Shown in pieces: positions 6,047 to 10,739 of a stretch of 10,739 bases of DNA. A program made the position numbers and the translations under genes. The stretch is from JAGLTN01 sp023135255. Lineage in GTDB: Bacteria; Planctomycetota; Phycisphaerae; Sedimentisphaerales; Anaerobacaceae. The stretch is from the NCBI GenBank assembly GCA_030639495.1, contig DAOWCP010000083.1, positions 1-10,739 on the forward strand, in the 5' to 3' direction. Numbering within the stretch: the stretch's first letter is position 1; each line of letters opens with the position of its first letter. The notes beneath the pieces were generated by a model. The model did not search any database. It had not been told where the DNA came from and saw nothing but the letters and a program-made list of their open reading frames with translations.

Positions 6047-7006
6047 ATGAACAAACTATCTGTCTCAAAGCCATGTATTGTTATATTAATATCAATAATA
6101 ATGTCAACCCATTGTTTTGCGAAAACAAAAACCATGATTGAGACCATAGGAAATAAATACTTTACTGTAAAGATCAAAAACCTCGGCGCCGAGCTGACCA
6201 GCATAAAAAGCAAAATCACAAACATAGAATATCTCTGGCAGGGAAACCCCGATATCTGGTCAGGTCAATCACCACTGCTGTTCCCATTCGTAGGAAGACT
6301 AAATAACGGCCAATACAAACTCAATGGCCAAACATACAAAATGTCCAAACACGGATTTGCGATGAACAAACAATTCAAGACAATAGAAAAATCCAAAGAC
6401 TCTGTGACAATGCTGCTGACCGACGACGCTGAAACAATAAAAATATATCCCTACAAATTCTCCCTCAAAGTGAAATACACCCTCAAAGGCCAAAGCCTCA
6501 GCGTCTCATACATCATAGAAAACCAAAACGACGAAACAATGTATTTCTCAATCGGAGGCCATCCTGCTTTTAATTGTCCAATCGCAAACCAAGGCCAATT
6601 AAATGACTACCGCCTTCAGTTCGAACATAAAGAAACCGCCAACTGCTGGAAATTGCAGGACGAAACTCTCAGCAGAATAATCGAAAACTACCTCGACAAC
6701 ACAAATACCATACAACTGACCGAAGAAACCTTCAACGACGATGCACTGATCTTTAAACACCTGAAATCAGATTCAATAAAAATAGTAAGTGACAAAACCG
6801 ACCACTATGTAAAAGTTGACTTCCCTAAATTCCAGCACCTCGGCATCTGGAGCAAACCAGGACCATCAGGCTACGTCTGCATAGAACCATGGTTCGGCCA
6901 CGATGACAACAAAGACTTTGCCGAGGATATATCAAAAAAAGAAGGCATACAGTCAATAGACCCAAAAAAAACTTTCAAAGCAAAATTCAAAATAACCTGC
7001 AAATAA
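6047..7006 (+). CDS. Aldose 1-epimerase family (LacX-type) protein with signal peptide
   Basis: This 319-residue galactose-mutarotase-fold protein would interconvert alpha and beta anomers of a sugar or sugar phosphate. The LacX-type pattern is plain: YLWQG (62-66), W-S-G-Q-S-P-L-L-F-P-F-V-G-R-L, HGF (H102), SIGGHPAFNCP (168-178, H172) and YVCIEPWFG (276-284, with the likely general base E280). H102, H172 and E280 are the expected catalytic trio. Unlike ordinary LacX proteins, which begin near residue 30 here (MIETIGNKYF), it has a hydrophobic leader, residues 10-25, with a plausible cleavage after A25. The AGGAG at 6036-6040 and the upstream promoter support the 6047 start, while the internal ATG at 6134 has no ribosome site. 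It is therefore probably exported. Its last 13 codons form one copy of a 41-bp direct repeat. Confidence 0.88.
   Translation: MNKLSVSKPCIVILISIIMSTHCFAKTKTMIETIGNKYFTVKIKNLGAELTSIKSKITNIEYLWQGNPDIWSGQSPLLFPFVGRLNNGQYKLNGQTYKMSKHGFAMNKQFKTIEKSKDSVTMLLTDDAETIKIYPYKFSLKVKYTLKGQSLSVSYIIENQNDETMYFSIGGHPAFNCPIANQGQLNDYRLQFEHKETANCWKLQDETLSRIIENYLDNTNTIQLTEETFNDDALIFKHLKSDSIKIVSDKTDHYVKVDFPKFQHLGIWSKPGPSGYVCIEPWFGHDDNKDFAEDISKKEGIQSIDPKKTFKAKFKITCK
6966..7006 (+). repeat. 41-bp perfect direct repeat, copy 1 (end of epimerase gene)
   Basis: It runs from an A-tract to the TAA stop of the epimerase gene and is identical over 41 bases to 9277-9317, with an offset of 2311 bp. Similarity stops sharply at both ends. 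Here the repeat is coding (KTFKAKFKITCK and the stop), which suggests this is the original copy. Confidence 0.95.
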
Positions 7007-7104
7007 AAAAATGTCAAAATAAGGTGTTAAACAGTAGTTTTACCAGATAATTTTGGGCCATCGAGTTCAATGATATGACATGTTATAAATATGGAGTTTT
7101 GGGG

Positions 7105-7120
7105 AAATGTCCAAATGTCC
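7105..7120 (+). repeat. Tandem octamer AAATGTCC x2 upstream of the dockerin-gene promoter
   Basis: Two perfect head-to-tail copies of AAATGTCC (7105-7112 and 7113-7120) end 18 bp before the -35 box of the next promoter. The position suits an activator site, but two 8-mers could be chance. Confidence 0.5.
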
Positions 7121-7138
7121 GATAATACCAATTAGTTC

Positions 7139-7167
7139 TTGACTTTAATTGAGTATTCGCTTATACT
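7139..7167 (+). promoter_or_regulatory. Sigma70-like promoter of the dockerin/Fn3 gene
   Basis: TTGACT (7139-7144), a 17-nt spacer, and TATACT (7162-7167) make a near-consensus promoter. The start site would be near 7174, leaving a leader of about 80 nt before the ATG at 7254. It also shows that the in-frame ATG at 7149, inside the promoter, cannot be the start. Confidence 0.75.
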
Positions 7168-7242
7168 ATGCTCGGCTTTGGGGAGAGCGAACTTGTAGTT
7201 TCTATAAGCTTCTCTGCCAATTCCTGGTTTGCTTTGGATTTA

Positions 7243-7246
7243 GGAG
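7243..7246 (+). promoter_or_regulatory. Ribosome binding site deciding the dockerin-gene start
   Basis: GGAG lies 7 nt before the ATG at 7254. This start directly yields a signal peptide, whereas the longer frame from 7149 would bury it. Confidence 0.75.
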
Positions 7247-7253
7247 AATTGTT

Positions 7254-9278
7254 ATGAAAACTAAAACGTTTCTGGTCCTTGTAGCTGCTTTATCATTTTT
7301 CACTTTTAATACCGCACAGGGTAAAATCACAGTAAAAGCTCCGGCGAAAAAGAATTTAACCACCAATAGTACCTGCCCAAACAAAGATGGTATTAATTTT
7401 CTGGACCCGGCAAACCTTACATATCTTGTGCCTCCAGGTGACAAATCCGCGATCATTAAAGAGCTTAAAGACGGAGATGTTAAGTTTAAGAACTTCATCT
7501 TCAAAAAAGGGGCTGCCCTTAAGGGAACATTGACTATAGATTACTATCATTCTAAATTTGAGGGAATCCACCATTCCGGCGGTCAGATAAAGGCTCGTTA
7601 CAAAAAAGCCGCCACCGATCCTAATAATTTAAGATGGGTTCAGCTGGTTAATTCAATAATGCCCATAAACACCCCGGCGGAAAAATATCCCATCATCGAT
7701 CCCGTCCCTGAAGATGAACCCAATAAAACTAACCCGGATCCAAATAAATACAGACCTTTCTACTGGAACGAAGAGGAAATAGCCTCATACACAGGCGGCA
7801 AAACCTTTGACCTTAAATTCTATGATTTCTCAAGCAGGACGCATCCCCCAACATCTATAGAAATCTGGACAGGTGATCTTTACATTTCAAGCTGGGACGG
7901 GAATACCCCGGGAACCGTCACACTTCACGATGGCGTCCAGTGGGGCTGGGTCGGCACATGCGCCGATTTTTCAGACAAAAACTGGGTCAAAAAAATATGT
8001 GGCTCTTCTGTTACTACTCCAGTGACTACCGGCTCTGACAAAGTCACCCTGGACTACATCGGAGCCCGAGGAACAATTGCAAATGTAATTACCGATACTC
8101 CGGGAGACATAACTGTCATAGACGGAAACAGCATAGAAATCCAATGGTCCGAGCCCCTGGAACCCAACACCCCCATCAACATCAAATTCACAACAGACTA
8201 TCAGCCCCTGGATTTTGCAGGAGGCATCTGGTCCCTCGAAGGAACCGATGTAGAGCCGATCACACCAGGCGATGTTAACTTGACAGTGACACCTCCGCCT
8301 TTCAATACCTATTCTCTTGAAGTTGTCAACAGCACAAACCCCGCCTCAGCTTCTTGGCCTGACACAGGAACAGGTTACGACAATGGCCACTGGTATCATT
8401 ATCCGCACACCGACTGGCTAACCGTATGGTTCGACAACGGGCCCTTTGATGAAACTGGCACAAAATTGATTAAGGTGAAAATGACAATTGGACCACTCGA
8501 TCCCAATATGCCTTATAGTGCTACTATCGCTGCCGGCTACTCATCAACTTTATGGACAACCCTTGGTCTGGACCATCCCCCATTACCAGAGTACATCCCC
8601 GACCCTATGACCGAACCTGACTATATACATCGCGAAGAAGCCCCCCCCATATATAGCGGAACAGGCATTGAGCCGCAGGATATCCAGGCTGAAATACTCG
8701 TCTCATCCTGCAACCCACAATGGACATGTGTATCAGCAATAGGTGAAAACCTCAAAATCTCTTTTGGTATGACTGATTACAGCGACCCTTACACCCCAAC
8801 TCTAAGCAGATCTGACTTCGAAACCGATGGCACAATTGATGGATACGACTTAAGATTTTTCGCACAAGAATGGCTCAGACAAGGACACAAATATGAAAGT
8901 GACATTAACGGCGATGGAGTCGTTAATTTCGCCGACTATGCAACGGTAGCAGCCAACTGGAAAAAAAGCGTAAAGGCTTCTAATCCTTCACCTGCAAATG
9001 AAGAAATAAATGTACCTTTGTATGATCCTTTGAGTTGGACCCCAGGCCTTGACGCGATTCATCACGACGTCTATTTCGGCGAAGATTCCAATGAGGTCAA
9101 CGACGCCAACCAGACAAATCCAATGAGCGTTTATATGGGCCGTCAAGCCGAAACTGAATATTGGGTCGACATGCTTCCAGATATGACCTATTTCTGGAGA
9201 ATAGACGAAGTAGGCGAAACCGAATCAGATATCGAAAAAGGCAATGTCTGGAATTTCACAACTGAGTTTATGCCGTAA
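7254..9278 (+). CDS. Large secreted protein with dockerin-like module and C-terminal Fn3-like domain
   Basis: The protein has 674 residues. Residues 1-22 are a signal peptide (MKTKTF, then a hydrophobic core ending TAQG). Residues about 25-510 are beta-rich and contain WVGTC, two Cys-containing segments and many Pro, Asp, Thr and Trp; I recognise no catalytic domain. Residues about 521-573 form a dockerin-type I-like pair of Ca-binding loops: DFETDGTIDGYDL with AQEWL, then DINGDGVVNFADY with ATVAANW. Residues about 577-673 form an Fn3-like domain typical of planctomycetes (SWTPG, HDVYFG, YFWRIDEV, WNFTT). This build suggests a secreted or surface protein, perhaps linked to polysaccharide binding; no cohesin partner is visible. 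It has its own promoter, lies 247 bp after the epimerase gene, and its stop overlaps the second 41-bp repeat copy. The two repeats bracket it as a unit. Confidence 0.85.
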   Translation: MKTKTFLVLVAALSFFTFNTAQGKITVKAPAKKNLTTNSTCPNKDGINFLDPANLTYLVPPGDKSAIIKELKDGDVKFKNFIFKKGAALKGTLTIDYYHSKFEGIHHSGGQIKARYKKAATDPNNLRWVQLVNSIMPINTPAEKYPIIDPVPEDEPNKTNPDPNKYRPFYWNEEEIASYTGGKTFDLKFYDFSSRTHPPTSIEIWTGDLYISSWDGNTPGTVTLHDGVQWGWVGTCADFSDKNWVKKICGSSVTTPVTTGSDKVTLDYIGARGTIANVITDTPGDITVIDGNSIEIQWSEPLEPNTPINIKFTTDYQPLDFAGGIWSLEGTDVEPITPGDVNLTVTPPPFNTYSLEVVNSTNPASASWPDTGTGYDNGHWYHYPHTDWLTVWFDNGPFDETGTKLIKVKMTIGPLDPNMPYSATIAAGYSSTLWTTLGLDHPPLPEYIPDPMTEPDYIHREEAPPIYSGTGIEPQDIQAEILVSSCNPQWTCVSAIGENLKISFGMTDYSDPYTPTLSRSDFETDGTIDGYDLRFFAQEWLRQGHKYESDINGDGVVNFADYATVAANWKKSVKASNPSPANEEINVPLYDPLSWTPGLDAIHHDVYFGEDSNEVNDANQTNPMSVYMGRQAETEYWVDMLPDMTYFWRIDEVGETESDIEKGNVWNFTTEFMP

Positions 9279-9317
9279 AAAACTTTCAAAGCAAAATTCA
9301 AAATAACCTGCAAATAA
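9277..9317 (+). repeat. 41-bp perfect direct repeat, copy 2 (just after the dockerin gene)
   Basis: It is identical to the 3' end of the epimerase gene (6966-7006). It begins inside the TAA stop of the dockerin gene and is otherwise non-coding here, with its in-frame AAATAA end preserved. The copy looks like a displaced fragment of the epimerase 3' end. Confidence 0.95.
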
Positions 9318-9380
9318 CCTGAAATTGCTGGATTTATGTAGTCAGAAGTTTACTCAGCACATTAAAAATGCCCCCTGAGT

Positions 9381-9409
9381 TTGAACCACCTGACCATTTA
9401 TGGTATAAT
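9381..9409 (+). promoter_or_regulatory. Extended -10 sigma70-like promoter of the coiled-coil protein gene
   Basis: TTGAAC (9381-9386), a 17-nt spacer, and a perfect TATAAT (9404-9409) preceded by TGG (an extended -10, TGn). The predicted start near 9416 leaves a leader of about 88 nt containing a T-tract and the AGGGG ribosome site. This is the strongest promoter-like sequence in the window. Confidence 0.75.
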
Positions 9410-9490
9410 GAGTACTCGGAAATATCACGCACGGAGGCGGGGATTCAAAAAAATATTGGATTTAATTTAAGTGCTTTTTTTCTAAGCTAC

Positions 9491-9495
9491 AGGGG
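9491..9495 (+). promoter_or_regulatory. Ribosome binding site deciding the coiled-coil gene start
   Basis: AGGGG is 8 nt before ATG 9504. The in-frame GTG codons at 9495 and 9501 overlap or crowd this site, so ATG 9504 is the better start. Confidence 0.65.
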
Positions 9496-9503
9496 TGAAT
9501 GTG

Positions 9504-10415
9504 ATGAAAAAACAAAATGTTACCAAACTTGTAATTTTTACAATCCTTTTGTGCTGCATTAATATGGCAATCGCAGTAGAGACACAAACTGCCACACAAC
9601 AGCAAATCGAGCAGCTGCAGGATATAGAAGAACAGATTTCTGCTGAACAACAACTCATAGAAGACCGTTACGAACAACAGATCGAAGCATTGTTAAGATA
9701 TGCTGAGGATCGGGCAAAAAAATTAGACACTTCTTTCAGAATGCTCTGGATTAAATATTATGACATGATAAAAGATACACCCGCCAAAGATGATTATCTT
9801 TTAACTTCGAGCTTATGGGTTCATAGATCTGATCATATATCTAATATATCTGACTATACTTATCCAAAGCTAAAGCCAACACCAAGGATAAAACAAAAAC
9901 CAGGTTTCGTAGCTCCTAAAACAGATATCGTAAGAGGAGAAATGATCAATTCGTATTCCCTATACAAAGCCCCTGTTTTTCTGCTTGATAAAAATGCTCG
10001 TGAGTTTGTCGCATATATAGCAAACAATAGTAATTATGGAAGCAGTATTTCTTTACTGCGGAGCCAGGCTCGCGAAGTTCTTAAGGTTATGAGCAACCTG
10101 CAATCACAATTATCACGCCACCAGGAGTATAGGCAGCGTGCATTGGCAAATTTGGAACAAATAGAACTGAGCCTAAAAAAAGATGTACTCACGGAAGTCT
10201 CCCCTGCTCAGCAGCAGCCAAAGGGCGTAGTAAGTGCAACTGCATATGTTGAAAAAAACTGGCTCGCAATGATTGGTGACAAAGTTGTGCATGAAGGAGA
10301 CACCATAGGCAACATTAAAATCCTGAAAATAAATGCAAAGCAGGTTCAGTTTAAAAAGAACAGCCGAACATGGACACAGAAATTAGGTGAAAACCAACAA
10401 GCTCTCTGGCAATAG
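9504..10415 (+). CDS. Exported coiled-coil protein with GspB/PilP-like C-terminal domain
   Basis: The protein has 303 residues. Residues 1-24 are a signal peptide (K-rich start, then LVIFTILLCC, cleavage probably after AIA). Residues about 30-75 are Gln- and Glu-rich with heptad-like spacing (QQQIEQLQDIEEQI and on), predicting a coiled coil. A middle region (80-170) is mixed, and a second helical segment lies around 180-225. Residues about 245-290 (ending V-Q-F-K-K-N-S-R-T-W-T-Q-K) resemble the small beta domain of GspB/PilP/GspC-type secretion and pilus proteins: WLAMIGDKVVHEGDTIG, then I-x-K-I-x-x-x-x-V-x-F. An envelope or secretion-system-associated role is inferred; I cannot name the gene. 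It has its own promoter and ends 3 nt from the stop of the convergent UroD-family gene. Confidence 0.75.
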   Translation: MKKQNVTKLVIFTILLCCINMAIAVETQTATQQQIEQLQDIEEQISAEQQLIEDRYEQQIEALLRYAEDRAKKLDTSFRMLWIKYYDMIKDTPAKDDYLLTSSLWVHRSDHISNISDYTYPKLKPTPRIKQKPGFVAPKTDIVRGEMINSYSLYKAPVFLLDKNAREFVAYIANNSNYGSSISLLRSQAREVLKVMSNLQSQLSRHQEYRQRALANLEQIELSLKKDVLTEVSPAQQQPKGVVSATAYVEKNWLAMIGDKVVHEGDTIGNIKILKINAKQVQFKKNSRTWTQKLGENQQALWQ

Positions 10416-10418
10416 CTG

Positions 10419-10739
10419 TCAATGTGATTTAGCATAATCAGTAAGTATTCTGATATTTTCTTTCGGCGTAGTCCTGGTTATTTCACAACCTGCAGCAACT
10501 ATATACCGATCACCTGCCTGATGGTGACATATTTCCAAAGCTTCATATATCTGTTTCGGCGTGGAGTCCTGCAAAACCGCAACCGGATTAAGATTGCCCG
10601 CCAATACCTGCTCATCGCCGGTCTTTTCTCTGGCAAATGACATATCAACAGGATAATCAATATCAACCATCTCACAGCCGAGCTTTTTTATAGGCTCAAG
10701 TAAATCAGTTATATTGCCGCAAATATGAAGCCTTACCCG
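10419..10739 (-). CDS. Uroporphyrinogen decarboxylase-family protein (MtaA/CmuA-like), C-terminal 106 residues
   Basis: The frame runs from the window end to the TGA/TAA-type stop at 10419-10421, so the N-terminus lies outside. Visible family blocks are LHICGNITDLL (4-14 of the fragment), VDIDYPVD (25-32), VLAGNLNP (45-52), a T-P-K-Q-I-Y-E-A helix, and IVAAGCEITRTTPKENI (80-96). H5, C7 and C85 fit the His-x-Cys...Cys zinc site of the MtaA/MtbA/CmuA corrinoid-methyltransferase branch, not the haem-pathway UroD. Such proteins transfer methyl groups to or from corrinoid proteins or coenzymes, and many copies occur in anaerobic planctomycetes and other anaerobes. The substrate is unknown. It is convergent with the coiled-coil gene, with only 3 nt between stops. 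Confidence 0.85.
   Translation of the reverse strand, partial: RVRLHICGNITDLLEPIKKLGCEMVDIDYPVDMSFAREKTGDEQVLAGNLNPVAVLQDSTPKQIYEALEICHHQAGDRYIVAAGCEITRTTPKENIRILTDYAKSH

Noticed and set aside
7023..7044. Terminator after the epimerase gene
   Set aside because: The hairpin is interrupted (GGT/ACC and AAAC/GTTT with unpaired bases) and not followed by a U-tract; too weak to call.
7149..7253. 35-residue N-terminal extension of the dockerin protein from ATG 7149
   Set aside because: This ATG lies between the -35 and -10 boxes of the promoter and has no ribosome site; ATG 7254 has GGAG and opens directly with a signal peptide.
7516..7525. CCCTTAAGGG palindrome inside the dockerin gene as a third copy of the repeat
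   Set aside because: Only the 10-bp core matches; the flanks have no similarity to the 72-bp element.
9368..9562. 64-residue plus-strand open frame
   Set aside because: It runs through the promoter, the ribosome site and the start of the coiled-coil gene in another frame, and shows no ribosome site or family resemblance.

Overview
The window looks like chromosomal DNA from a planctomycete of the class Phycisphaerae, possibly Sedimentisphaerales-like. The main reason is the secreted protein at 7254-9278. It ends in a dockerin-type Ca-binding module (key stretch DINGDGVVNFADY) followed by an Fn3-like domain with SWTPG, HDVYFG and YFWRIDEV blocks, a combination I associate with that group. The taxon is an inference from protein style; there is no rRNA or other marker here. 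I see no tRNA, rRNA, CRISPR array, transposase, integrase or phage gene.

Layout. (1) 1-1350, plus strand: the 3' end of a polysaccharide pyruvyl transferase-family gene, then a UPF0104/LPG-synthase-type membrane protein, apparently the tail of an envelope glycan operon. (2) 1351-1494: convergent intergenic region holding copy A of a ~100-bp repeat. (3) 4559-1495, minus strand: a compact six-gene run, DUF4870 membrane protein, DUF3147-like membrane protein, smpB, DUF1844 protein, trpC, half-size TauE/SafE (TSUP) permease. Copy B of the repeat, inverted relative to copy A, forms the last codons and 3' flank of smpB. (4) 4687-5905: a ZIP metal transporter and a rubrerythrin/ferritin-like diiron protein, convergent with a 1-base gap. 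(5) 6047-9317: an exported LacX-type sugar mutarotase and the large dockerin/Fn3 protein, each with its own sigma70-like promoter. A perfect 41-bp direct repeat covers the end of the first gene and the segment just after the second. (6) 9318-10739: a coiled-coil exported protein with a GspB/PilP-like C-terminal domain under an extended -10 promoter, converging on the truncated end of a uroporphyrinogen decarboxylase/corrinoid methyltransferase-family gene.

How the genes relate. The minus-strand run mixes housekeeping functions (ribosome rescue, tryptophan synthesis) with small membrane proteins, so it is more likely a co-transcribed chromosomal block than a single pathway. The secreted mutarotase and dockerin/Fn3 protein fit carbohydrate handling outside the cytoplasm.

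The most unusual content is repeat architecture. First, an inverted ~100-bp element brackets DUF1844-trpC-TSUP and supplies the C-terminal tail of SmpB. Second, a 41-bp duplication of a gene 3' end brackets the dockerin gene like a cassette. No clear novel defence or mobile system is visible.
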